Shown piece by piece: positions 10,350 to 21,186 of a DNA stretch of 64,000 nt; within the stretch, counting starts at the first letter, position 1; every line of letters begins with the position of its first letter. Both the position numbers and the translations under genes were made by a program. The notes under the pieces were generated by a model. It saw only the letters and a list, made by a program, of their open reading frames with translations, did no database searches and was not told the DNA's origin. The stretch comes from Blastocladiella emersonii ATCC 22665 (Eukaryota > Blastocladiomycota > Blastocladiomycetes > Blastocladiales > Blastocladiaceae): positions 682,001 to 746,000 of the forward strand of contig JANHCV010000006.1 in the NCBI GenBank assembly GCA_025594325.1. Reading direction: 5' to 3'.

Positions 10350-11439
10350 GGTTGCTGTTATGATAATGAAAAGGCACAGGCGGAGAGGAGAAGCCGAATT
10401 CCAGCAAAACTGCGCTTCACTGCCACGACTTGTAGCGCGGGGAGCAGCAGGTGCTAGACACGCGGCGCGAGACACGCGTGGAGACCCGCTGCGGATTTCA
10501 TGGCTTGGCGCGCCCCGAGAAATCGCGTCTCACAGCTCACGTCTCGCAGGGCACCCACGTGAGTTTCAGCTGATATTCGCCCGAAGCAAGCGGTACCGTT
10601 CTGCCGGCCGATCTTCCGCTCGAGGTGCGTGACGGTCGCCTCGAGCTTACCCATTCTACTCCCTTGGTCTCGGGCAGTGCGCGTGAACGTCTGACTTGTC
10701 CGGTACCATGGCTAGAGGTTGCAGGACGAATAAGGTCGTACCACACAAGACGATCTCGTAGCAAAAACTTGGCGTCCGCCAAACCCGTTGCGACAGGTTC
10801 CAAAGATCACACTAGAGAGCAGGTTCGATCCATGGCTCCCCACGCAAGATTTCGATAGGGCGCACACGGTGATAAAAGCAGCTATCGAGTCGGAGACCCG
10901 TAAGATGAAATCAAGGATTGCCCTCGCCAGCGCGTCTCGCGGGGCAAACAGACGTGCGTCGCCACGGCGTTCATGAGGTCCACGAGTGCTAGAAAATCGC
11001 AATGCTTCTTGTTCCGCCGCATACATTCCTTTATTATTAAGAATTACGGCACCAGGAAGTCCGCCGGGGAGGTGATCGACGACTGATAGCAACGTGTCTC
11101 GACTAACACGAGCGACGCGTAACGCGATGCGCCACATCACGTTCTCACATGATGCGCTCCGCTCGCCATTCCGATGGTTGCCAGCGACTCTCAGTCCTCC
11201 CTGGCGACAAATAAGTTGGCGCAATATAATCACAGGGGTCAGTTCCTATCCACCAGTGCCTTAGATTCGTCCCTTGCCTGAATTCGACTGCTGATCGAGT
11301 CCTAAGCAAGGCCCGCATCGCAGCTTCGATCGCCGTGAGGACTGCAGTGTTTCTGGAAAGTTGGTTATGGACAAGATCAGGTGGAAATACAAGATATGCA
11401 TTGGACATCAACAGGAGTCATAGAGACCCACGGTTTCCA
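10350..11439. other. Accessory DNA without supported genes
   Basis: This stretch lies between two damaged copies of the unknown family. It holds only non-descript ORFs on both strands, the longest on the minus strand at 10712-11233 and without a domain or coding bias. No tRNA could be folded, although a GGTTCGATCC word occurs near 10811. Confidence 0.4.
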
Positions 11440-12113
11440 CCAGCTTCGTCGCCGTAACCAGGAGGATGGCTGGCTACGCCCGTCCTGCGCGCATGGACTT
11501 CGGCAAAATCGTACACAAAGCTGATGACGGCAATCTTCACTTGTTCCAGGTGCCAGGAAATGTCGTTGTGCGTGGTTCCCACGAGGCGTCAAAGGTCTGC
11601 CGCCTCGCCGCAAAGCGCGGCGACGTCAGCAATCGTGGAAAAGGGCGACAGGAAACCTTGATCCGTTAGCTCGCCCTCAAGCCTAGCGACTGATGCGTCG
11701 ACAAGGTCTACAACCTCCCTCGCGCGCGCCCACTGGGTGTAAAGGTCGAGAAGGCGCGGATCGAGGCGAGCGAGGAAGTAGTGGTACTCGCTTGGGGAGC
11801 TCAGAAGCTTGTTGCGAACTTTGGTGGTGATTTCGATGGTCTCCTGGACCTCCTTTGCTGTAGCTGTGATCTGAGAACTTGCGTCCTCGTGGATACGCTT
11901 CAACTGGCGCGAAATTTCAAGAATGTCGCGCATGCGGTCCCGAGAAAGCTCCACGACTTCACCAAGGGCCTGGTTTGAGCTCGCTGCGCGGACGCAGGGC
12001 CCGACGGCGGCCAACGAGAGTCGTCCCGTGGCAACACGGCGTGCGACCCACGACAAGCAATCGGGGCCGTGGGCAACATCGTCCGGGGGCATCCGTTCAT
12101 TAGAAGTCAACAT
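11440..12113 (-). pseudogene. Unknown family (MLTS family), copy B, interrupted by in-frame TGA
   Basis: From ATG at 12113 the minus strand reads MLTSNERMPPDD..., aligned almost without gaps to the intact copy at 59333-60019 and roughly half identical by eye. Conserved blocks are SRDRMRDILEISRQLKRIHE, RLDPRLLDL and GFLSPFSTIADVAALCGEAA. An in-frame TGA at 11591-11589 stops translation after about 174 residues. The same frame then continues with matching sequence for some 50 codons (VYDFAEVHARRTGVASHPPG) to about 11440. No GT/AG pair removes the stop, so this looks like a recent nonsense mutation in a young pseudogene, or a truncated product. The protein is predicted helical and soluble, with no named domain. 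Confidence 0.6.
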
Positions 12114-13731
12114 TGCAGTACACGTGTAATGGTTGCTGTTGAGCGGGGCAGGGAGGGAGGGGAGAGAGAGAGGAACTCGGTCGCGCCGGGGGACCACACG
12201 CCGCCACCCCTGCGCCGCACCACAACTGAAAGCGTCAACGAGCAAGCCGCCCGTGTTGAGGACACCACGTGCCGCCATGCACGACCGTTGCGATGGGCTC
12301 TGACGTCCCCGGTTCCTGGGTGGCTGCCTCGGGGGCTTCGGGAAAGCGGCGTCCCTCTCAGCAACTCGGAGTTCTCGTCAACCCATTCGAAATCTCCGGC
12401 CCACAGTCAAGGAAGGACCTTGTGCACGAAGTGTTCAAAGACCTCCGCTGCGGCCTGACCCGCTACCCGACGGACTCCTCGCTCACGGCGAACGGCCGAG
12501 ACCAGGGCGGCCCTGCCGCTGGCCCTGCCGCGCCTCGACGCAACCAGCGGCTCCACCGGCAACGGCGGAAGAGGTCGCGGCAAAACGCCACGTGAGGAGC
12601 AGCTCACGTGCGCAATGCAGGTGGCTGAACGCGTGACGCGCGCGTTGGGTTTGGGGGCACATGGCGCAACGGGGGCGCGGAACCGAGTCACCGCCATCCG
12701 TGCGAGTGGTGCAGCGAGGGGAGCGAATTTTTCTTGATGAAGGACGGCGGCAGCGAAGCAGCGGTGCGCCGTGGCCGAGGAGCGGCGGGCGCGCGGGCGG
12801 TTCTCGCTCCCCGCATCGCAACCGCAGCGTGGGCCCACTCATCACCCCTCGCCGAGGTGACTCGGTTGCATCCACTCTCCCTCCCCCGCTCGCCGCCCGC
12901 CGCTCGCCCCGCACCCACGACCCCGCCGTCCGCGGAACACCCGTGTTCTCGCCTCGCCCGCGTTCCCACGGACCACGGTATGCGGCTCTCTTCCCCCGAT
13001 GAATGAGATGGATGCCTCGTTTGTCAGAAGCAGCACGCGCTTGTCCGCAAATACCTTCCATTTGCGGCTCATGGGCGCCCAATCACGGACCACGTCGCGC
13101 GCGCGCTGCGCCACAAGCGCGCCGCGCCCCGTAATCGGTCGCGGAGATGCTGCGCGTGCGCCATGGGTGCTGTGGCGGTGGCGCCTCGCCCACTGCATCC
13201 GCGTCGGCGCCCTGCCCGGCGTCTGCATCACATCGCAACTGCAATGGTCGCGAAGCGGGCGCGGTGGCGGCGCTGGTGGCGGCGGCCGCGAGACGCCTTG
13301 GCGATGGTGCATCGCGGCGGCGTCTAAGCCACCCGCCACTTGCGCGCACGCGACGCGTCCTTTGCCTTCGCGCCGCTTCCCATCCCCGGTTCGCTCCCTT
13401 CAAAAGGGACCCGTCGCTCGCTCCCTCCCTCTCACCCACTTGCCATCCGCGGACACGCGCCCTGCCCTTCATCCACTCCATCTGTAAGCCGCCCATCCGC
13501 CCTTGCCGTGCGACGGACAGTTCGCTAACCCTCATCCTGCCCATCGCGCGCAACCACCATCCCAGACACTCTTCTTGTGACTCGCATCGAACGCGGATTA
13601 CTCATCCTGGGTCACCCTCGTCCTTCCATCGGCCATCACGCGCTCCTGCCTTCGAGTCAACCCCCTCTCTCCTCCCCTTCCACCCTCCCGTAATCCAATC
13701 CATCCGCCGCTCCCGCCACCCGCGAGCCGCC
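12114..13731. other. Long intergenic region, probable 5' flank of the Crz1-like gene
   Basis: ORFs here occur on both strands without domains. The last 350 bp before 13732 are C/T-rich (repeated CCCTC, CATCC and CACCC words), typical of a fungal 5' leader. The frame of the zinc-finger gene is open upstream to 13147, but that sequence is low complexity and I treat it as untranslated. ACGCGT-like words occur near 13350. Confidence 0.4.
12589..12610. repeat. Perfect inverted repeat with two CACGTG boxes
   Basis: CACGTGAG at 12589-12596 and CTCACGTG at 12603-12610 are exact reverse complements separated by GAGCAG. Each arm carries CACGTG, the E-box recognised by basic helix-loop-helix factors (Cbf1/Pho4 type in fungi). 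It lies about 480 bp upstream of copy B of the unknown family and 1.1 kb upstream of the Crz1-like gene; which gene it serves, if any, is unknown. Confidence 0.5.
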
Positions 13732-16700
13732 ATGGATTTCGCCTCGTCGACCCCGTCCATCACCTCGTCGACGGCGCCGCCACCCGCCATCCAACCCGCG
13801 TCGCTGCGCGTGCGCCGCGCCATAGCCGCCGCTGCCGCCACGCCGTCGCCATCGCCATCGGCGTCCTCGGGCCTCTCGTGGCCGATGCCGTCGCATGAGC
13901 CGCTGCACGTCGACTGCTCGGGCAGCCTTCGTCAGCAGCAACCGTCTTTCCACGTCGGGTTCACGCCATCCGCCGCCCCCATCAGCAACAACAACAACGG
14001 CTACGGCGAGCGGCCATCGTCGGCGTTCGGCGCCGACACGGACGTGCCCATGACCGCCGCGACCGACATCCCCGATGCCGACTCGCCCGCGTCGTCGTCG
14101 CTGTCGATCCCGTCGTCGCTGCTCGGCCACCAGCAGCACCACCAGCAGTACCAGCGGATACACCACCGGCCGCAGGTGCGTCATTTCATTCCATCAGCGA
14201 TGATCCAGTTCGCGGCCATCGGGCTAACCTCTCGTGCTTCGCGGTAGCCCCTGAACCTCCGCCTGTGCAGCATCAACGCCATGGACCATCACCTGCACCA
14301 GCAGTACGCGTACCAGAACACGTACTCGCCGCCCGCCGGCATGGGTGCTCCGACCGAGATCTCCGCCGCCATCGCGACCACGACGACGACGCGCTCGGCC
14401 GCCGTCGACCTCGGCGTCCCCTCGCCCACCACCCCGCTCTTCTTCAATCCGACCGCACTCTCGCCCGGCGGCGACCTCGACCTCGACCAGTTCCCGCTCG
14501 CTGCCGCGCTCGAGGGCGGGTACTCGGCCACGGCTCCCATGGCGCCGCAGCATTACCAGCAGCCTGACCTGTACGCGAGCTCGATCCAGCAGCATCCCGC
14601 GCCGCCGGCCGCCCCCTCAACCATGCCGCACGGCACCGGGCAGCAGCAGTACCACCACCCGCGCGCGCGGACCACCTCGCTCACCTCGTCCAACTCGGCC
14701 TCGTCGCCCGTCTCGCCGCACTTCCGCGGCGTCTCGGCGCCCGGCCACCACCTGCTCGCCGCCCGCCGGTCCTCGCTCGGCCACCACCTGCACCCGATCC
14801 ACGCCCATCCGCACCCGCACCCGCACCCGCACTTTCATCACCCGTACGCGCGGCCCCAGCAGCTCGGCGTCTCGCCGCCCGCATCCCAGCAACAGCAGGT
14901 CCCGCGGTCGCCGATGCGCCCGTCCACCACCCTCAACGACTCGGACAGCGCCGCGGTCCTCGCCGCCATGGAGGACGCATACCTCAACTACCACGCCCAG
15001 TCGCAGGCGCACGCCCAGTCGCAGGCGCAGGCGCACGTCCAGTCGCAGGCGCACGCGCAGGCGCAGGCGCATGCACAGCAGCAGCAGTACCAGACCGAGA
15101 AGCCGCCCGAGTCGCCTGCCGATATCCCGCCCGCGTACCTCGCCGCGCCCGGCAGCTACCCGCACCCGCACCACCATCACCATGGGTACCTCGCCACCCG
15201 AGACGCAGGCGCGCTCGACTCGCCCGGCCTCCCGCTGTCGCCGCTCCCGCTGCAGATCCCGAGCAACGGCGGCGGGTACGGGTACGGGTACGGCACCAGT
15301 CCGCACGGCGCTGCGAGCTACGGCAGCACGTCGGGCCAGCTCCTCTCGCCCACGACCACCGCGCCCGCGGCCGCCGGCCCCGGCGGCTGGGGCACCACCA
15401 TGCCCATGACCCCGCTCGTCGACGCCTTCTCGGCGCTCCTGCCCATGTCGACGGGGCCCGCCCAGCTCGCACCCGAACCGCACCATTTCTCCGCGACCGC
15501 CGCCGTCTCGGGCTCGCACTCGCCGTCGCCGCTCGACGTGTCGTTCAGCGCCCGCTACGAGCCCACAGCCACGGCGCCGCCCGTCGCGATCCAGGTCACG
15601 GCGTCCGACGACTCGATCAGCCCGCTGCTCGGCAGCTCCCAGGGCGCCGGCGCCAGCGTGTCGTTCAACCCGGACCCGCCGCGCGTCGCGCCCGGCTCGC
15701 TCGCGTCCGCCATCATCCCGCCCGAGCAGCTCCAGCCGCCGCCTCAGCAGCAGGGGCTCCGCACCGTCACGCACGCGTTCGGGTTCCACCCCTCCACGAC
15801 CGCGACCTCGTCGGCCTCCTCATCCGCCTCGCCCACATTTCCGACGAGCCCATCCGCCGCCGCCTCGGCCGCGTCCGCGTTCACGGCGTCCGTCATGCGG
15901 CAGCAGATGCTCCGCCAACAACAACAGACGGCGTCGTGGGCCGCGCCGCTCGGCCACGCACTCGACCCCGCCGTCGCCTACTTTGGCGGCCAACGCCGCG
16001 CATCCGTCATCGGCGGCGTCGGGCTCCTCTCGCCCGTTCCCGTCCCCGCGGCCGCGCCCGGCGCCGGGTTTGTGAGCCCGCCGGACCTGTACGCGCGGAA
16101 TGCGGCGGCGGCGGCGGCTGCTGCGGCCGCGGCTTCGGCTGCCTCGTCGTCGCCGGCCGTGGCGGGGAGCGGCAGCGGCGCTGGGTACAGCAACCTGAGC
16201 TTCGGGATCGCCCAGGCCCAGGCGCAGGCGCTGGCGCAGGCGCAGCAGCGCGTGCAGATCCAGCAACAGCAGGCGCAGATGCACGCCGAACACTACCAGC
16301 AGCAGCGCCGCCTCTCGGCCGCCGAAGCCTCGCTCGACCTCCTCCGCCGCCAGAACGCCGCCGCCGCCGCGGCCGCGGCTGCCGCCTTGCAGCAGCACCC
16401 GGCGGCCGACTCGCCGCCCGCGGGGCTCGGGCTCGGTAACCCCGCGCCGCACCTCCTCGGCACCGACCACGCCGATCTCCGCACCGCGGTCCCGTCGCCA
16501 CTCTCGATGTCGGCGCCCGTCGCGTCGCGGTTCACCCTCCGCCAGCAGCAGCCTGTGGTGCCGAGTATGGCGCCGCCGCCGCAACAGCAGCAGCGGGTGG
16601 ACGAGGGCGCCGCGCCCGCGGCGGATCCTCGCTCGCTGTTCGCCCCGCCGCTGCCGCTCCCGCTGGTCCCCGCGCAGCAGCAGCGCGAGGAGCATGAGCA

Positions 16701-17454
16701 GCTCGAGCAGCTGCCCGTTGAGTCGGTCCGCGGCACCGGGAGCACAACCGCGGCGGGCGGCAAGTCGTTGTCATCGGCGCGCGGCACGCTCCTCTCGTCG
16801 TCGGTCGTCTCGTCGCAGCCGGTCTACGCCGCCGCCACTCTGCTGGCGCCAGCGTCGCAGTCGCAGTCGCAGCCGAAGCCGCACCGCGCGGCGCGCACAC
16901 GTACGCGCTCGCACCCCGCGCCCGTCCCCTCCTCTTCCTCCACCACCACCACCTCCACCGCGCCCACCTCGGGCCCGTTCGTGTGCGACAAGTGCAAGAA
17001 GACGTTCACGCGCGCCTTTAACCTCAAGTCGCACCTGAAGACGCACACGCACGAGCGGCCCTTCGAGTGCACCTGGCCGCACTGCACGAAAGCGTTTGCC
17101 CGGAAACACGACTGTCTCCGCCACATGCGCATCCACACGTCGGTCTCGGCCAGACGCCCGCTCGCGTGCCCCGCGCCCGCGTGCACGCGCCGCTTCGCCC
17201 GCGACGCGGCGCTCAACCGGCATCTCCGCGAGAGCGCCGAGTGCGCGGAGGTCGCCGAGCGGATCGCGGCTGACCCGGAGGCGCAGCGGCGGCGGATCGA
17301 GGGGGGCGGGGTGCTCGAGGAGGAGGATGAAGAAGATGATTATGACGAGGAGGACGACGACGGGCACGAGCACGCGTTCGACTTCGAGCGCGGTGGCCAC
17401 GGCGGCCACGGCCACGACCACGGTGGCCACGGCCAGCACCACCTCGCGCTCTGA
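13732..17454 (+). CDS. Crz1/PrzA-like C2H2 zinc-finger transcription factor
   Basis: Exon 1 (13732-14175) and exon 2 (14248-17454) flank a 72-bp intron (GTGCGT...GCGGTAG) and give about 1216 residues. Three C2H2 fingers at about 1057-1150 read CDKCKKTFTRAFNLKSHLKT, then HTHERPFEC...KAFARKHDCLRH, then a third finger with ARDAALNRH. This spacing and the FTRxxNLKSH and KAFARxHDxxRH words resemble calcineurin-responsive Crz1 more than other fungal C2H2 proteins. Everything before is low complexity (poly-Gln, poly-Ala, His/Pro and QAHAQSQ-type repeats), as in activation domains. A VAIQVT word in the N-terminal half resembles the calcineurin-docking PxIxIT motif but lacks its first Pro. The C-terminus is acidic, then Gly/His-rich (GGHGGHGHDH). 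Calcium-signalling function is inferred. Confidence 0.75.
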
Positions 17455-17601
17455 CGACCGCCGCCACTGTACATTTCCCTTTCACCCTCACGTTTACCTG
17501 TATCCCCAACCCGTCCATCCCATCCCTTCATCATCAATGTCTCTCCCTCCAATCCGTCGGCTTCTTCTCCGTGTATAAATCTTTTGACCCGTCTGTCTAC
17601 T

Positions 17602-20600
17602 CTACTTCCGCGCCCGCGCCTTGCCCTTGCCCTTGCCCCTGAGCGACGACGCGGACGACTGCCGCGACAAATCCTTGGCCGGCTGTTGCTGCGGCGGCTC
17701 CTCGACCGCCGCGGCAGCGGGAACCTCGCCGTCGGTGGTGGAGACCACTGAGTCCTCGGACGCCACGAGCGAGAAGGAGCCAGGGAGCTTGGCGCGCGGC
17801 GTCGTTGCCTCTTCCTCGGGGGCCGTCGCGGAGAAGCCGGACAGGTCGATCGTGATGCCCTCGCTGAGCACCGGGTGCTCAGTCGCCGCCGCCGCCGTAG
17901 CCGCCGTAGCCGCCGTAGCCGCGGCCGCAGCCTCGGCCGCCTGCGCGCCGCCGTCCGCGGCAAACATGGCCTCGAGCTTGCGGTAATGCGCGAGCTCCGC
18001 GCTCGACACGGACGGCGTGAGCGCCTTCGCAGCCGCAGCAAAATCGTCCGCCGTGACGAGCAGCTCCTCCCCCTTCCCCGCCTCGCCGCGCTCACGCGCG
18101 CGGATCGTGCGCGTCAGGGCGTGCAGCATGGCGTCGGACCCGAGCGCGTACGTGTCGGCGCCGGTGAGCGTGAGCGGGAGCGGGATCGCGCCGACGACGT
18201 CGTCGATCCGCGTGTCCGGGTGCAGGGGGAACTTGCGGGTGACGGCGCGCAGGACGGTGGCGAGCTCGGCGTGGGTGCGCGGCACGTCGAGGAAGACGAG
18301 CTTGTCAAACCGGCCGGGCCGCAGGAGCGCCGGGTCGAGGAGGTCCGGCCGGTTCGTCGCGCCCATGACGAACACATCCCCAGAAAGCTCGTCGAGCTCG
18401 GCGAGCAGCTGCGCGACGATCCGGTCCATGACCCCACCCGCGTCGCCCTTCTCGCCGCGCTTGGGGGCCACGCTGTCGAGCTCGTCGAAGAAGATGACGG
18501 CGGGCGCGGCGTCGCGCGCGCGTGCAAAGATGCGCCGCACGTTGGCCTCGGACTCGCCGACGTACATGTTGATGAGCTCGGGGCCTTTCACGGAAAGGAA
18601 ATTGAGCTGGCACTCGGTAGCCACGGCTTTCGCGATATGCGTCTTGCCCGTGCCCGGCGGCCCGTACAGCAGCACGCCCGACCGCCGCTTGAGCCCCGCG
18701 GCAAACAGCTCGGGCCGCTGCAGCGGCAGCTGCACCGTGGCCAGGATCTCGCGCTTCACGTGCTCGAGCCCGCCCACGTCCGACCACTGCACCCGCGGGA
18801 TCCGCGGCGTCCCCTGCACGCTCGCCGTGTGCGCCCGGTGCGTGTCGAGCGCGCGCGAGATCGCTGGCCACGTCAGGACGCGGGTCACCGAGGTGGAAGG
18901 CGGCGGGAGCGCCGTGTCCACGACCTGCGCGAGATCGCGCACCGTGAGCGCCGCGGTATGCGCGGCCACGTCCGCGGGCCGCACGCCGAGCGCGGCCCCC
19001 GCGCGCGCCGTGAGGTACGGCACCAGCGCCGCGCGCTGTGCGTGGTCCGGCACACCGACCTCGAGCACGTGCGCGAACGGGCGCCGCAGGTCGCCGGGCA
19101 CGCCGTCGATATCGTCGGCGAGCGCGACGAGGACACGCGCGGAATTGCCGTGCGTCAGCGCGTACACGAGCGCGGCGCGCGCCGCGGGCGTCGTCCCCTT
19201 GGCCCACACGTCGAGCCGCGTCACGACCGGGACCACGACGGCTTCGGCAGGGAGCCCCGCGAGCCACGCAGCCGCGCGGTCCGCGACCGCCTTGGCGTCG
19301 CGCGGCCAGTCGCTCGCGTCGGCCGTGACCCCCGCGGCCCCAACCGCCGCCGCCGCGGACATGGCGAGGGTCCGCTTCCCGGCGCCCGCCGGCCCGTGGG
19401 CCAGGATACACGTCGGGTTCGGGGTGCGCGGACCCAGGAGCGCGGTGCGGACGAGGGCGAGGAGCGGGTGGCCGCGGACGTGCGGCATGCCGCCGCGTGG
19501 GACGGTGGCGGGCGGCGGGACGCGTGCGGGGACGACGCCTGCTTGGACGAGCCGGGTCGCGGGGGTCACGGCGTACTCGGTGTCGGTTTTCGAAGTAGCG
19601 GCGATGTGCGTCACGGTGAACCACACGGTCGCGGACGCGCGCGCGGGGGCGGTGCCCGCGAGGACGGACTCGGGGTCCTCCTCGGCCTCCCCCTCTTCCT
19701 CCTCGCTGTCGTCAGCAACGATATCCGCCGTAACCACGCCCGAATGCCTCGCCATCCGCGCGCGCGCGACCGCGCCGCCCGTGACGCGGACGGGCACGAC
19801 GTCGCCGACCTTGATGTGCGGCGCGCTCTTAGCCCACTCCACGAGGCGCGGCTGGCACGCGTCGAGGACGTGCGCCTTGTCGGCGCCGGGCGCCCACACG
19901 AGCGCGAGGTGCACGGCGTCGGCGGGCGGGAGCAACGAGCGCAGCGACGGGGACACGTCGAGCGCCGGATGGTCGGGCGCCGCTCCCGAAAGATCGTCGG
20001 TGTCGGTCGTCCACCGCGGGGACAGGCCCAGGTGAAACGCCGCGACGGCGGTCACGGCGGCCGGGTGCGCCCACCGCGCGACGGCCAGGCGGAAGTGCCG
20101 CGTCGGCTTGCCGTCATCGCTGCTGCCGAGGCGGACGGCGACGAGCGCGCCGGGTTTGATGGCGGGGCCGAGCGACGCGTGCACGGCGGGCGAGACGTAA
20201 AGCGTGTGGTGTGGCGACGACGTCTCTTCTTCCGTAAACGGCGCCGTGTCAACGACCCAGACGGGACACGCGACACGGCTCGCGGCGGTCCACAGGGTGC
20301 CGTCAAAGGCGCCGGCGGCGCACGCGCGCCACAGGAGGGCCGGGTCAACGGACGGCGTGGCCGCGACGGGCCACTTGGCGGCCTCCTCGTCGAGGGACCA
20401 CGCAACGGGGCGTTTGGGAGAGGTGGCGCGCTTGACGAGCACCACGCGCGTCTTGGCGCCCACGCGGCCCTGCAGGTACGGCGCGGTGCCGACGGCGTCG
20501 CCCAGGCCGCGCGTCACGATCTCGCCGAACAGGTCCATGCGGTAGTCTATAGTGCGCGTCGAGTCGTTAGAGTTCGCGCGTAGCGTGTCGGTCTACAGGG

Positions 20601-20981
20601 CAGCGTACCATCGGGCGACTTGGTCGCGTACTCCTCCTCCGAAACCGCGAGGACCAGGGTATCCAGCGTCGGCAACGCGCTCACCTCGACGGGCTCGGCG
20701 ACCGCCGTCGGCCGCCAGTCATACTGGGTGATCCCGAGCGCGCGCAGCAGGCACGGCGGGACCGTGAGCGTGTCGGCATCCTCGGCATCGAGTACAAAGA
20801 CGACGGCGCGCGGGAACGCGAGCGGCGGCGGGCGCGGGACGAGCGCGAAGGTCGAAGCGGCGAGATCGACGGCGACGGCGCGCAGCGGCGGATCGAACGA
20901 GGCCGGCGCCGTCAGCGCGTGCGCCTCGGAGCGGGTGTTGTTGAGGACGACGCGCAGGGTGCGCGTGGCGGGGTCATTCAT
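17602..20981 (-). CDS. PEX6: Peroxisomal AAA-ATPase Pex6
   Basis: Pex6 works with Pex1 to pull ubiquitinated Pex5 from the peroxisome membrane. Exon 1 (20981-20609) joins exon 2 (20546-17602) across a 62-bp intron (GTACGC...CTATAG), giving about 1105 residues; without exon 1 the protein would lack its first 124 residues. The D1 AAA domain keeps a divergent P-loop (GPAGAGKRT, about residue 513) and lacks a clear Walker B acid pair, as usual in Pex6. The D2 domain (about 715-960) has GPPGTGKTHIAKA, VIFFDELDSVAPKRG and ATNRPDLLDPALLRPGRFDK. The TGADTYALGSDAML block favours Pex6 over Pex1. The C-terminus is low complexity with a basic end. It starts 206 bp from the divergent RlmN-like gene. Confidence 0.93.
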
Positions 20982-21186
20982 GGTTGGTGTGATTCATATG
21001 GCCCGGAAGGCGCGGAGGAGAGAGGGCAAGCGAGAAACGCGGGCGCCGCTTGACGTCAGAGAGGCGCGCGGCGCCCTCGGCGATCCGTCAGGTGACGCCC
21101 GCGCGCTTTCTCCCTTCCTCTCCTCTGCAAGTCCCTGCCTATCGGATTACGCCCTCCCTCTCTCCTCCCCCATCACCGCCGCCAAA

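Noticed and set aside
10800-10830. GGTTCGATCC word resembling a tRNA B box
   Set aside because: No A box or cloverleaf can be built around it.
13147-13731. In-frame 5' extension of the Crz1-like gene
   Set aside because: C/T-rich leader-like composition and no conserved motif; the ATG at 13732 has a good context.
17875-20583. 902-codon plus-strand ORF opposite PEX6
   Set aside because: Arg/Gly/Ala-rich antisense shadow; the minus strand has both AAA domains.
17602-20981. PEX1 as identity of the AAA-ATPase gene
   Set aside because: The ATNRPDLLDPALLRPGRFDK and TGADTYALGSDAML blocks fit Pex6 better, and the D1 domain is degenerate as in Pex6.
20547-20981. Separate small gene upstream of PEX6
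   Set aside because: It splices in frame to the large PEX6 exon through a 62-bp GTACGC...TAG intron, so it is the first exon.
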